Source: Rhynchonema sp. JSB1_4
Taxonomy: Eukaryota; Nematoda; Chromadorea; Monhysterida; Xyalidae
Length of the DNA: 64,000 nt
Assembly (NCBI GenBank): GCA_030248065.1
Contig: JASAMV010000403.1
Location: 1 to 64,000, forward strand
Direction of reading: 5' to 3'
The first letter of the stretch is position 1. The number at the start of each line of letters is the position of its first letter. Below the pieces are notes generated by a model, which worked only from the letters and a program-made list of their open reading frames with translations, was not told where the DNA came from and did not search any database. The position numbers and the translations under genes were made by a program. Shown here piece after piece: positions 23,501 through 35,800 of the stretch.

Positions 23501-26500
23501 GCGGACAAGTGTACAAATATCAGTATTTTGAGGTTGGTCTGTTTTGTTGTTCGCATGGATGGAATCAATGTTGGTGATCGCAGTAGATTGCTCAAGATTA
23601 TTATAAGCCCCTTGGAATTATGGGTATTTCGAGAGGCTTCTGCTTTTCACCATTTTTAACGTTGCACCTGCATTCAGTTGATCCAGATCCTATCCGATCA
23701 ACAAGTTTGATACCGACCAATCACTTGCCGTGCTCCATAGTCTCAATCAAATGCCGTCTTTCTGTGCAGGCTGACAAAGACGGTGATCGTTTCCTACAAG
23801 ATCTGCATCACGACATTTCACGACCGATTGTGTTCGATGCAATGATGCGTGTGCGAACCAGCACCGGTTGGTGGATCGCGCATGATTTGCATTTTTTTTA
23901 AGTTATAGTGTTCAGCTATCCGCTTTGCTTTTTGATATCTATCTTTGTTTCATCTCCACCGGGACCTCGTCAGTACGACTGGATCAAATAGTCACGTGAG
24001 AAACGCGCCTCTTTCTCATTCAGGCATTCGTCCAGTGGCACATTTCGGCAACATGTTGATGCAGAACACGACAGATATGGAAATGGCAGCAATCGATTGC
24101 GACAAAGCGATCACGGTGGAGATCAAGCACGATGACAAGATTGATGATACGGCCGGGTACATTCAGGTCGGTCCCAACCTATGTAGATCTGGTTCTAAGT
24201 CTCAGAGAAGGGACAACGTCTTGAAACTTTCAAGACGGTTGAAACTGTCCTAGTGTTCCCCATTATAAGGCAAGTGCTGATGTTTTGCGTTTTAGTCATA
24301 AAATGCAGAGTGTTGCAAAAAATCAGTGATGTTCTCTATTTTTGCAGTCATGTGTTTTTTTTTAATTTTCTTTTGGCCCTCTCGCAACCATTCTATTTGT
24401 TCCTTTCCTCCGTTGCTATCATGCTCATCATGAAACATTTTGGACCATGAGAATATTTTGGCATGGAGATATCAATGCTTTCGTCAGACGGCCAGCAGTG
24501 CAGCTACTTTAGCTAAAGCCCGGTACATTCTGTCGAAAATATAAAACTGGATCAAAACCATTTTGTACATATTCGTAACTTTTTTGAATCGAGGATTTTC
24601 GTGATTTACTAACAGTTGTAAACACGCACCGAAATATTGAAAGGTTCCGTGAGTCGACATGCTCACACAAACGAAGCGCACTACTAAATTTGACACCGAC
24701 CTACTAATTGCAGGTTGCGTTGTTGTTCACTTCGTGCAGCGGTCAACGTCGACTTCGCGTCCACAATCTGTGTTTGCAAGTCGGGCAGCAGCACGCGTTG
24801 TTGTACCGAACCGCTGATCATGACGCCGTCATGAATTTCCTGTTCAAGCAAGGTGAGTCTTGTGTCGAGTCTGTCGTATTCTATCAATTTTGGCAATCGG
24901 TCCGGTCTTGGTCGTGTGATTTAATTCTGAAATTTCGAGGTTCCACATTTTGACCAGCGTAGGCTTCGTCAGCAACTTTCGAAATAATACCACCAGTGAG
25001 ACTTGTCTTTCATACGAAAAGTGGAGTGAGGAACAGATTCGATTACCCCGTTTGATATCAACCACGGTAAAATGCTGTGTCATTCCAACTTCAAATCAAC
25101 CCTGACTACTTTCGCAGCCGAACGAATGCAACGCGAGAAGTCACCGAAGGAGGTGCGTGATTGGCTGACGGCTCGATGTGCACAGATTCTGGCCACATAT
25201 CGTGAACGTTGCTCGGATTCGGCGCCCGCCGGACAGCTGATACTTCCGGAGGGACTCAAATTGTTGCCTTTATTCGTTAATTGTTTGCTCAAAAACGACG
25301 CGATCGCCGGTGGTGAGTGAAAGATTGACGTTGGCTGGTTTGATTATTGACGTATTGTAGCTCCGATTGGGTTTTACTGCCTATTTTATTCGCATAGGAA
25401 ATCTGATGCCACCAGGCTCTGGTAAGAAACTGTCGTCGAACCTCGATAATATCGAATAGTGTGTCACGTCACGGTGTTGGGTTTGGGTACATACCCCAAA
25501 AATTCCATTTTAACCCTTCCAGTTGGATAACCCCTTTGTCACATGATGTTCAATCCCACTCAGGATTTTTCAAAATTTACAAGGTCCAATTTTTTACAGC
25601 TGAAAAATCCTGCCTGCAAACCAAATTACATTTCATTCCCGAATTCCTAGTGTCAAATTGCTCAACTTTGATGCACGATGTTGCAGCATCTGACATGACG
25701 ACCGACGATCGAGCGTGGATGATGGACCTCGTGCCGTCGTTGCGTGTGATCGACTCGATTCGATTCCTGTACCCGCGTGTGTTGCCCATTCTCGACTTGC
25801 GCAATGAACAGATCTGTATGGGTGAGTTGACTGACGCTCCAGTGGCAAAGTGCTCAGGACAATTTCTGTTGTTCGCCCAACAGTCTACTCCTCTGTATAG
25901 TAGTATAGTATGTATGCCACGCGTAGAGACAACCAGAAAGCTGGCCACTGAGGACTTTCCCAATAAAACATCTTAGCGTAAATGAATTGTGTAAAACTGA
26001 AACAGCTGTGAATTGTCTGTGTCATTTGTTGCTGATTTTCCCAATAAAAATCTCCAAAAATTCCGATTGTCCAGGCGATCTCACCGAACTACCAACGCCG
26101 GTTCGTGACAGTTTCGACAATCTGGCGCCTGACCAGGTGTTCCTGATCGAAAACGGTGTGCTCATGTTCATATGGATCGGGCTGCAAGTGCCCAATGACT
26201 GGGTGCACGATGTGTTTGGGTGTCAGGCCGTCGCTCACATTGATACCGAAACGGTAAGGGGCTGCCGATTTGAGGTCTCGTGTTTGTCTGTCTTTGCTGT
26301 CCGCGATTCAAAAGAATTGCACGATTAAAGCCTAATAATGGATATTGAAGGCTACTGTATATTTACAGAACGCGCTGCCCGAAAAGGATACGGAACGATC
26401 GCGTGGTCTACGCAAACTGATCACATTGTTGAATCGTAAATACTCGCGTTCCATGAAGGTCGGTGCTTGTCGTTGCTTCGTGTCCATTGCACTTGGTGGG

Positions 26501-26917
26501 GTATTATTAGCCCGATTTTGGTGACTCACGTAGTTGTTTGCATTGAGGTTATATCGAGATCTGCTGATCGCATTAATTTCGACCATGGTAAAGGCTGTTT
26601 ACTTATGGTGACTAGCTTTTCGTTGGTCGAAATCAGTGTCATTGGTAAATCTTGGATTTCTTTCGTGTAGTCAGATGCGATCAAGACCGCACAATTCAAC
26701 GATCCTAAGTTTGATACCGTCAGTTGCTGTTTCACTTGATTTGGCAAATTAATCGTTTTTTTCATTGCAGTTGTTTATCATTCGTCAAGGCGACAAGCTG
26801 GAGCCGTGGATGCGCAAGTTCCTGGTCGAGGACCGAGCTGGCAACAACGCGACGCACACCTCGTACGTGGACTATTTGTGTCAAATACATCGTGAAATCC
26901 GCAACATTCTCAGCTGA
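17515..26917 (+). CDS. SEC24: SEC24, COPII coat cargo-binding subunit (complete, 25 exons)
   Basis: SEC24 pairs with SEC23 on ER exit sites and selects cargo for COPII vesicles. Exons: 17515-17677, 17766-17831, 18025-18099, 18370-18712, 19092-19483, 19605-19921, 20005-20116, 20185-20312, 20827-20965, 21219-21334, 22158-22282, 22379-22457, 22526-22638, 22894-22987, 23045-23161, 23362-23532, 23770-23866, 24024-24166, 24714-24852, 25118-25312, 25687-25821, 26075-26253, 26369-26458, 26671-26718, 26771-26917. All phases agree and give about 1240 aa. Residues 1-450 are Pro/Gln/Met-rich, with GMGMPPGPG repeats. The Cys4 zinc finger (RCSRCKAY ... CPFC) is near 546-570; trunk ([18 protein letters not shown]), beta ([10 protein letters not shown]) and helical parts follow, and the gelsolin-like domain starts near 1087. 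The C terminus [18 protein letters not shown] resembles SEC24C/D. The start is the first of two adjacent ATGs. Confidence 0.97.
20525..20723. repeat. Intronic MITE-like repeat, diverged copy
   Basis: It lies in SEC24 intron 8 and shares GGTGTATTCAAAACGAAACG and GGGCTCGTGTTGGCGTAGTT segments with the element at 21540-21732, in the same order. Ends are degraded. Confidence 0.55.
21540..21732. mobile_element. Intronic TA-flanked MITE
   Basis: It lies in SEC24 intron 10. The inverted ends are about 40 bp: TAAAGACAAACCACACCAAC on the left, with the matching GTTGGTGCAGTTTGCCTTTA on the right. Length is 193 bp with no coding capacity. A TA target would fit Tc1/mariner-like mobilisation. Confidence 0.65.
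21779..22115. mobile_element. hAT-type MITE, family B, intact copy in SEC24 intron 10
   Basis: A 337 bp element starts CAGTGATGTAGTTGG and ends CCAACCACATCACTG. Both sides carry the perfect octamer GAGCCGAT (21771-21778 and 22116-22123). It ends about 40 bp upstream of the next SEC24 exon. Confidence 0.9.
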
Positions 26918-28181
26918 GCACAGGCAACAATATGTAATATTATCTGTAATCATACTAGCTCCGTCACACGGTGCAAGACGTTGTTGTTATTTCTCACCGA
27001 GTACTCCTTTCGTATTGTTTGTTGTTGTTGACTTTTATGCATGTATTTTGGGTCCGTTGAAGTTTTGTGTCGGTGTAAAAACGAGAAAATGTTTAGGAAG
27101 AGTGCGTTTCTCAATTGCTAGGAATTATTTAAGAAATGGCACACAATAAGATATTTTATGCTTATTTTTAACTAACGTGTTTCTTCGTTTTCTTATCGTG
27201 TCTCAGTGCGTAACGCTGTGACAGTGGCAAACTTTTAATGACCGATTTATATTGTGTATTCCATCGTTCTACTATTTATGTCTCTTGGGTTTATCAACTG
27301 GAGCTAACCAACAATTCTATTTATTGTGATTACTCTGTCTTTATGCCAATTGTAACCGTGGTTACCGCATGTGAAATTCAGCCCAGATCCTGTTTTTTTC
27401 TTTTTTCAATGATTTTGTGGATTTTTGGATTTACGTAATATCATCGGCAATTGTGTTTTGTTGAACATTTGGCTCGCTTCCTATTGGATATTAGTTTTAC
27501 GATTTTGTTTGTTGGTGGCGTGGTTGCTAATATGAAATTTCTATCGATTTATTTGCACATACATAGCGCTGTTTGTTTCGTAACGGTTATTTGGTGTCAG
27601 AGCCTGTCGTTTATTTATTGGAATGATAATAAAATATTCTTTCTTTGGTTTTCTATTGTAGCGTTGGTTCTTATTGTGTTATCTGAGTTGATCTTAATCG
27701 ATGAATTTTTGCTGTGACACTGTTTTTTGCTTGTTTGATTTCTGGATAGGATGTGAGTGAGGACTTGCTTGTATCAGACGGATTTGCGTTTTTAGGTGTG
27801 TTTGTTTTTATTGCGGCAAGTAAACAGATTTTACATTGACGGCCAGCCATCCGTTACATTTTATTGTTTGTTGCTGTATTATCGGTCCCCACAGTTTACA
27901 TACAGTATATCTGGTTGCATGATGATAAAAGTTTGACTGGATTTACATTGTGGTATGCCTTTAGGCAAGGTTCATAACCGTGCACTCATGTGGCCGATCA
28001 GGTCCAAAACTGCCTATCTAAATTTCGTAAAGTTATATTGTCAACATTCGGATTGCATTTGCCTTGGTTACCTGACTCAGAAATATTACAGTGATGCCCA
28101 AAATTGTCGTCCAACAACTAGTGAAAGCATTGCGCTGTTCAAAGTGTCCAACTTGGCTTCTTTTTCCACAGTGACTTCAAA
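26918..28181. other. SEC24 3' region and intergenic DNA
   Basis: The interval is T-rich and gene-free. An AATAAA at 27628-27633 is a possible polyadenylation signal for a long SEC24 3' UTR. A TTTTTCCACAG just upstream of the next start codon may be a 5' UTR splice acceptor. Confidence 0.4.
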
Positions 28182-31100
28182 ATGGATTTGTTGGTGAGAT
28201 TTCTTCGTGACCTCAACGAGTCAACGTTGTGTGATTTGTACAGTCAACCAGCCACATGTTTGATGCTCGTTCGAGCTGTGCCCGACTTGGCGAAACAAAT
28301 TGTGATGCGCATGCTGTTTGTGGATGAACCGATTGGTGAGATACAGTACAGTATTCATCAAACTTGGTGATCGACTTTGGTCTGCTCGCAAGTATAGTCT
28401 TTAAACTGAGAAAATCACAAGATTAGAGACTTACCGGACGCATGACTTCCGTAAATCGGAGTCCGTCCGTAAATCTTGGAAGAGTTCACATGATCTGCTC
28501 AGCGTGCGCTGTTTTTTGTTTGCCGGTTCCGTTCTGTTTTTCGAGACGAGCGGTGCTCGTCAGTGCGAATGCGTCACACACGTTCACTTTTGTCGATACA
28601 TATTTTTCCAAGATTCCCAGACGACAACGTGCTCTGCGATTGGTTCACTGCGTCCAGTCAATCGTCCTATCGCTCGGCCATTCAATTGTTGCGAGTGTTG
28701 CGAATCATCGATTCACACGGATCGCTTGACGATCAATCCCATTCGCTCAACGACGTATTCAGACATCAACTCAGACACGCTCTATTTGTCGGGCATGCGT
28801 CCGGTTGGTATACGCAATGTTTCAGTGATTATCTGAATGATATCAAATGTTTCAGCCACCGTAAAAGTTGTTTTCAGACAACTAAACACCACGTATGGTA
28901 TGCGCTTTCTTTTGTCAAAACGTTTTGTTTCAAATGAAGTCCACACTGAATCGGAGGCAAGCACTGCGCATGATTGTTGCAGTTCTAGTTCGCGTGTAAC
29001 ATCAAACTTGGAACTGCCGCGATGCACATGCATTGATTGCACCCGGTTGCTTGTTTCTTAGAGTAGATTCTTTCCCACCACACTATGCATATAATGGCCC
29101 AACCATCACGCAGCCTCATCAGTCTCCCCAGCCCCCGATGTACCCGCCAAACACCGCAAGTCCACCGTTGATCTCGGCACATACGCACTGGATCGATGGG
29201 AGTGTCTGCTGCAGTTTCTGGCCATTTGCTCGGAAACCACCATCAAAGAGGTTGGAAAAAATTGATTTTGTTGTTTTTGTTCGCATTTAGCCGTATTGCA
29301 ATGTCATAGTGATCTAAACCATCTGTTGCATTCACATTGACGATGACCTGACACATCCGTCCGTCTGAGTAAACAGAGAGAAACGGGCAACGACAGTATG
29401 CCCTATTAATTTTAACGCGATTTTCTCAATTTTCTCTGATCGCGGTTTAAAGATGGCGGTGTTGTCGTTGTAAACACGTCAGGTCAACAAGCACATGCAA
29501 GAGATACTGAAGCACGGCGAGCTGGTGCGTCAACGAGTCGACACGCGCTTTGACATCGATGTCGAGATCACGTCGGCCGGATTCCAGTTTCTGCTCATCG
29601 ATAAATATCGACAACTTTGGACGTATTTGATGCATGTAGGTGAATGTGGCGAATTCTTTTTGAATCATGTCAAAGAATTCACAAGCGATATCATACATAC
29701 TGTTCGGCGGACTATCGGACTTGACAGACCGACCGATGCGATCGGTCTACCTCAACACCGCTCCGATTCGATTATCAAGTTTTATCTCGGCCTCGAGTCT
29801 TTGATGCTTCACTGGTACATCAGTATAAGAATTTATCGGGATGTTGAATATCATACGGACTCGGTCAAGTTACATGTTGGATATGTTCGTCGATTATTTT
29901 GACAATGACTTTTATGCTGGTCGAAACCACAGAACTATCAAAATCGAACGATTTGTTCCCTCCAGAATATCTCGCACGCTCGCCATCAGCAGTGCGCAAT
30001 CGGCCCAATGCTGTGCTCACTGTTCCGTCTGTGTCTGCTTGACGCGAATCAGCCGTATCTCACTGGTGATCTCGATGAACAACTGTTGTTGCGTTGTCGA
30101 GAGATTGGCCTGGTGTTTATGCGAAAACGGTCGGATGGATGGTTCTATGTGACGCCGATGGTGGGTGGAAGTAGTGTCCGTTTCGGTGGATGTGAAAAGT
30201 TGATATGGGCAACATTTACTTGGCTAAGGCTGTGAGCAGATAAACGCGGAATGGCAGATTTCTGCATTCCGCATTCCGCGTTTATCTGCTCACCTGTGCG
30301 GAATTTCGAATTTCTGCAAGTAAATTTATGCTTTTGGTCAAACATCTCAGTTGCTGTTTGCGTTAACACGCAACATTTTGAGGTCAGCACGCTGGAAGTT
30401 GTCATCGTCACCCAAGCACGCACCATTCCGCAAAAGTGAGCAATTAAACGCGGAATGCAGAAATCTGCCATTCCGCGTTTATCTGCTCAGCAATTTCCGC
30501 ATTCCGCGTTTATCTGCTCACAGCCTAAGGGATCCCCCAGGCATTGCACCAGTGCGATGGAAGCACTGGATATATTTGCACGCGCTTCTTTACGCTGTTT
30601 ATGGCTGATGTTTCACAGTGCGATCCATAAACAGAGCATGATTGCAGATCCATGTCCTAACGGGTGCGGCCACGTCATCTCAAACAGGTGTCGCCAACAG
30701 CATCACTGCATTGTCCCAATCCAACGATGACAAACAGCGATTTCTGGTCCTCGAGACGAACTTCCGTGTTTATGCATACACCGATTCGATGTTGCAACTA
30801 TCGATTCTGTCCACATTCTGTGACGTCACATACCGATTTGGTAACATGTCAGTTGGTGTGCTCACGAGGGAGGCCGTGAGGAATGCGCTGCAGGTGCGTG
30901 TTGCCTCCTTTTAATCTTTTTTTCAGTTTTTCCCATAGCAGCACAAAGTGCAGCTTGAGCTTAATCAGACTTGCTAATCGGTCTTGTTTTGCGACTTGAA
31001 TTGACGACGTTTCAAATTTCACAGGTCGGCATCACAGCCGAGCAGATCATCTCTTATCTGAGCGAGCACGCGCGTCGTTTCGACTCCGACTCTCTACTGC

Positions 31101-31381
31101 CACCTTCTACTACAAATAGCACCAGTGAAACATCATCAATTGTGCCTGGAACAGTGGCAGATCAGATTCGATTGTGGGAACTAGAAAGGAATCGATTTCA
31201 ATTCGATGATGCCATGATGTATTCGGTGTTTGATTCCCACCTCGATTATCAACGATTGGTCACCTTTGCTAGTCGACACGGACATTTGCTCTATCATAAT
31301 GACAGACTCAAGACTGTCGTTGCTCGTGCGTCCGCGCACGGGGAGATCAAGGCTTGGTTCAACAAGAATAAACAGCGGTAG
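28182..31381 (+). CDS. GTF2H4: TFIIH subunit p52/Tfb2 (complete, 7 exons)
   Basis: p52 is a core TFIIH subunit that anchors and stimulates the XPB translocase for promoter opening and nucleotide excision repair. Exons: 28182-28335, 28621-28803, 29114-29250, 29483-29635, 29966-30160, 30648-30893, 31025-31381. Phases match throughout and give 474 aa (human is about 460). Recognisable blocks in order: LYSQPATCLMLVRAVPDLAK near residue 20, YALDRWECLLQF, ITSAGFQFLLIDKYRQLW, REIGLVFMRKRSDGWFYVTP, ETNFRVYAYTDSMLQLSIL, and the C-terminal DQIRLWELERNRFQFDD that precedes the p8/TTDA-binding region. The start is the first ATG of the conserved frame. Intron 5 contains a MITE of 298 bp. Confidence 0.95.
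30228..30525. mobile_element. PIF/Harbinger-like MITE in GTF2H4 intron 5
   Basis: The inverted ends are 25 bp or more, beginning GGCTGTGAGCAGATAAACGC. They are flanked by TAA on both sides (30225-30227 and 30526-30528). A 3 bp TWA duplication is characteristic of PIF/Harbinger. The unit GCGGAATGCAGAAATCTGCC recurs inside in both orientations, so the whole is a set of nested hairpins. Confidence 0.75.
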
Positions 31382-32083
31382 AGATGAGATGAGGTGGAAT
31401 AATACGGTTATTCGTTGTTGTGTTTGCCTGTAGTTTGCTATTGTTGTTTGTTGCCTGATCAGTCATTGCCTTTGTTATATTCACGGGATAAAAGTATTGA
31501 AGGGAATTTCATAATGTTGATACATCACAGATCTTGATCTTGGTTTTGTCCGCTGCATAGCAACAGAATATTTCATTAAAATGCTGTTTGGTTTGATTTA
31601 TCGCCCTGTCACATTTTCTCTTCAGGTTGCCAACACTCGGGACTCGATTTCAGTCTGGACTGATACCGGACCTTCGTTGAGTTCAGGTGGGTTACACTTT
31701 TCTTGTCATAAAAGACTGCTTAGTTTAGTTCTTGCTAGGTCTGTGGGCACACACAACCTGTCGTGCAAAAAAGCTGCTGAGTGATGGGCTTTAACATTTT
31801 AAAATCGGCCAGTGGTGTAGTTGGTCCAAGCAAGAAAAATACATAACTGGAGGGGTCAGGCGCAAGAAAAAGGTCTGCTACTGCACCTTGCCCACTCGAC
31901 GGCACAATTGCACACAATGAAAGCTCATGTTTTATGCAGACAATAAATAATCAGATGACAACAGGCGTCAATGGCATTTAGCGATCAGCTAGGGTGGTGC
32001 AGTTTCGCAAAAAAATCAATAATAATTATATCTGTATGTATCACAACGATGTGCGCAACAAGCATGTGCAAAATATAGATAAT
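31382..32083. other. GTF2H4 3' flank, gene-free, with a hAT family fragment
   Basis: No gene is seen. CAGTGGTGTAGTTGGTCC at 31810-31827 and the following 50 bp are the left end of a hAT-type family B element; its right end is missing. Confidence 0.45.
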
Positions 32084-32309
32084 GGGTGATATTTTCGAAA
32101 CGGTGTAAAGGTCAGTTGGGTGTAAAGGTCGGTGGAAAGATCGGTCGACAGCTCAGTGTGATAGACCTCGGTGTAAACTTGAAACATTCCACGTTAATAA
32201 CAGGCAATGTTTCACGTTTACACCGAGCTACGCCGACCGAGCTTTCGACCGAACTTTACGCCGACCTTTACACCCAACTGACCTCTACACCGTTTCGAAA
32301 ATTCCACCC
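32084..32309. mobile_element. Palindromic MITE, copy 2
   Basis: This is a 226 bp relative of the element at 10907-11131, with the same GGGTGATATTTTCGAAACGG end and its inverse. It is flanked by AAT on both sides (32081-32083 and 32310-32312), possibly a 3 bp duplication. The arms are more diverged than in copy 1. Confidence 0.8.
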
Positions 32310-32821
32310 AATATGGGCCGATTTCCGAAACTTCCACCATCATCGGAGGAAACGAAAGCATAGCAAATGTGTGATGGCAATGGCAGCTTCGCGAGTACGG
32401 CCCAATACCGGCCATTCCTTACACACAAATATGCAAAATACGTATACACACACGAACCGATGACAAAACGTTCTGTTGAGAAAAGAGAATTTCGCTGATT
32501 GAAAGGTTTGATAGAATCTGGCATACATTGACCCATTAACAACAAATATGGTTCTTGTTAGAATCTATCCCTTGGTCACGTGACTTTCTGCAGCTTGGAT
32601 AGTCTTGAGATTTACTGATGCCACTATTTTACACCATCGCAAGAGTTGTCTGTGTGAACAAATCTCACGGTGGTCAAAATTGTTGGCGACATGAGTTAAT
32701 CTCAAAACATCCCAGAAAAACGCATGATAGATCCTATTCGATCACTGAAATTGATACCGACCAAAATCGGTCGCCTCACCGACCAATCAATCCATGAAAT
32801 CTAGTCCTCGACACCAATTCT
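32310..32821. other. Intergenic DNA between converging GTF2H4 and the PDZ gene
   Basis: No coding signal is visible. A GATCCTATTCGATCACTG segment near 32732 and a GGTCACGTGAC near 32574 resemble the intronic repeat boxes found elsewhere in the window. Confidence 0.4.
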
Positions 32822-35800
32822 TCAAAAGTTGCTTCTGCCCTGATCGTCATTTTCGGATCGTAGCGCATGATCGATACGACGAAATGAGTACGATTGTGCA
32901 ATGTTGGCGTGTTGTTGTGCGCCTCGGGTACGACCAACCACCGGCGAATGTTGCTCGCCATCACTGGACTCGATCGCGTGCACGAATTGGTACGTAGGTG
33001 AATCGCTGATGTCGTCCAGGAAACGCACCGATGGCTTCTTCTGCCAGGCTCTGCGTTGATAAAGGAGGGTTATGGACGTGTACTACTTGTTTGGATTTCA
33101 ATTCGGCGTCAGAATGTTCTCGTATAATATGTGACCCTGTGTTGTGCAGTGGTCGCATAGCACACGCAAGATGGTAAATGTTGTGCAGGATCTTATCTAC
33201 TGTATATGTGCCCGGCTGCATGAGGTATCACGGATTGCGTTACAAAATGTATTTTGGTGAACAACCCCGACTCAGATGCTAGCAAAGTGGCCTGTCCAGA
33301 GCTGTCTTGGTTAAAAAATTCAAGAACGGAAATCCTGGCAAAAAAATCAGACCACAAAACAAACAAACAGTTTGGTGCCGGTCTGTTTCTCGATCATATC
33401 AGCGACGTTGTGCGGCGCGTACATGGCCATCGGCGAGTTGTACTGTGCGTGCACGAGTTTAGCACCCGGATGCTGTGGCGGTGCGGTCCAGACACCAACG
33501 GCCGTCGGTTTGGCCGGCGACCCAAATTCAAACGCGACCACCGATTGTGGTGTGCTGCGACCACTGCCGTGCTCACTGCTGTGTCCACTGCCGGCGCCGG
33601 TCGCTTTGACCACACTGTCCCACAATTGACTGCGGATTTGTGACTCACGCGGTTGCGACACCCGGGTGCCAAGATTGGCCCGCCTGTGCACTGGCAGCGG
33701 CAATGTGGCCGACTGGACCACTGGTGCCCCGGCGACCGGTGTCATGTAGCTCTGAGGTGGTAACGGAGTGGTGCGACCACCAGCGGCCACACGAGATCGT
33801 GGTGCCGGACGTGGCAAATAGTCGCTGATATCTTGACCGGGACGTGGGTGGCGCAGGAGCAGGTCGATGCCAGCTAGTCCCTGCAACAATGTCACAAAGT
33901 TGTCCCCCATTTCTTGTTTATTTGCATTTGCAGCTGTCTTTTCTCATGATTGATGATCCCGATTCCATCAACGATAACCAACCCCTTTTCGTGGCTCATG
34001 CGGCTGGTTGATTGACTGCATCATCATTTTGGCCAGTGCCGAGTTCTTCGGTATCGGCGTTTCGTCATCGTTTTTGCTCGATGATGATGATGATGACTGG
34101 ACGGCCTGCATCGTCGGTGTTGGTCGGATTGGCTTGGGCGCCGCTATTCTCTGCGGGGGCTGGCTAGATGATCGGTCTGGGCTCCTGCAAACGCAATGAT
34201 CCTTGGTAATTATCGGAAACACCAGAGTTTCTATCTAGTTCGCATTGTTTTCCAATCTGGGCCCACGGTTCAATCATCATCGAGTCCTGGATTCAAACGC
34301 CTGCAGTCCGTGGATGTGAAACAGTCTCCCAGTTGCGGGATCCACGCTTGTGTCCCCTTGCTTGTCTTACATGTCCCCAAAGTGAAATATCAGACAGTAC
34401 GATGCGATTGATTTGATTTAGTTGTATTCATGAACTCAAAACAAAACAAAGCGACCAACCTGACCAGTGTCAGTCTGAGTGTGCTGCCACTTGCAGCAAT
34501 CAACTCTGTGGCTTGTTGATGTGTCAATCTGCTCGCATCGTAGCCGTCGACAACGATCAAATGATCACCGGGTTTGAGCTGGCCTTCGGACGCACCGCAC
34601 GCGTGCACCTGGTGTCAAAAGATGTTTTGTGCTCGGTTCATTGATTGTTTCATCTACTTACAAGAAAGAAAAATGCCCCAAGGGGCATAAAAGAAATATG
34701 GTTCCCTGGCTGACTGGCATAAAAGAACGATACTAGCTTGCACCACTTTGTTGATGTTTCATGAGGCACTGGAATAAACGTAAGTGTGTTCTGAGCTGTT
34801 TGATGCCGAACAGTAGATATTGAACCATATTCCCGGCGCGTGCTGTTTTGAAACCAGAGACACAGGGCATGGAGATATTGAAAGAGTGCAATATTCTCTT
34901 TACTCCTCTCCTTGTTGAATCATCGTGCTTAACCGAAGACTGCACAGTTACCATCGTGAGGTTGAAAAGAAGAAACAGTTGCCTGAATATGTAGGTTTTC
35001 ACGAAAGTTTCGCTATCGGCTGGGTGTTGGTTCAAAAGAGTTAGCGCCGGGAATATGGTTCAATATCTACTGTTCGGCATCAAACAGCTCAGAACACACT
35101 TACGTTTATTCCAGTGCCTCATGAAACATCAACAAAGTGGTGCAAGCTAGTATCGTTCTTTTATGCCAGTCAGCCAGGGAACCATATTTCTTTTATGCCC
35201 CTTGGGGCATTTTTCTTTCTTGTGTCGTTCTTTTATATCGCGCAAGCGCCAAACAGAGAACCCGGATAAATCAGGCACAGAAAGTTTTCAGTTCCGGCAA
35301 ACAATGGTTCTAAACAATGAAAATGTCGACCATCAGACTTTTCTCAAGTAATCAGCGCACATGAGCGCAATGAGGTGTGGGGATTAGTTTAAGGATGCTG
35401 TACTTTTTGGCAGGATATATGAATCGGTGGTTATCGTGACATAAGGCCAATTTTGTGTTTCGATTTCACTATGGGGTTCTGACAATGGAGACACGCTTGT
35501 GTCTGCGTCTTCACCCACCACTGAAACAAAACCAACGCAGTGTCCCACGCGCATGTCTATGCTTTTGAGGAACATGGTAACTTGTCAAGTTATTTATTTT
35601 TTTTAATTTACCCCCAGGTATGTATTTGACACCCTAGGTACCATCATTTATAGCGCACTGATTGCGCATCGTCTCAGAGAATGGCACTTGTTGGTTTAGT
35701 ACCAAGCAAAGCTGTGCAATGAACTTCCATGCCCCCTGTCCCTCCAGCTTCAGCAATGAAATAAGTGTCAAACATCAGTCTCCAGATTGCTTTGGTGTTG

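Noticed and set aside
33254..33829. Long plus-strand frames opposite the PDZ-ZM gene
   Set aside because: They mirror exon 4, whose minus-strand frame contains the ZASP motif and fits splice phases on both sides.
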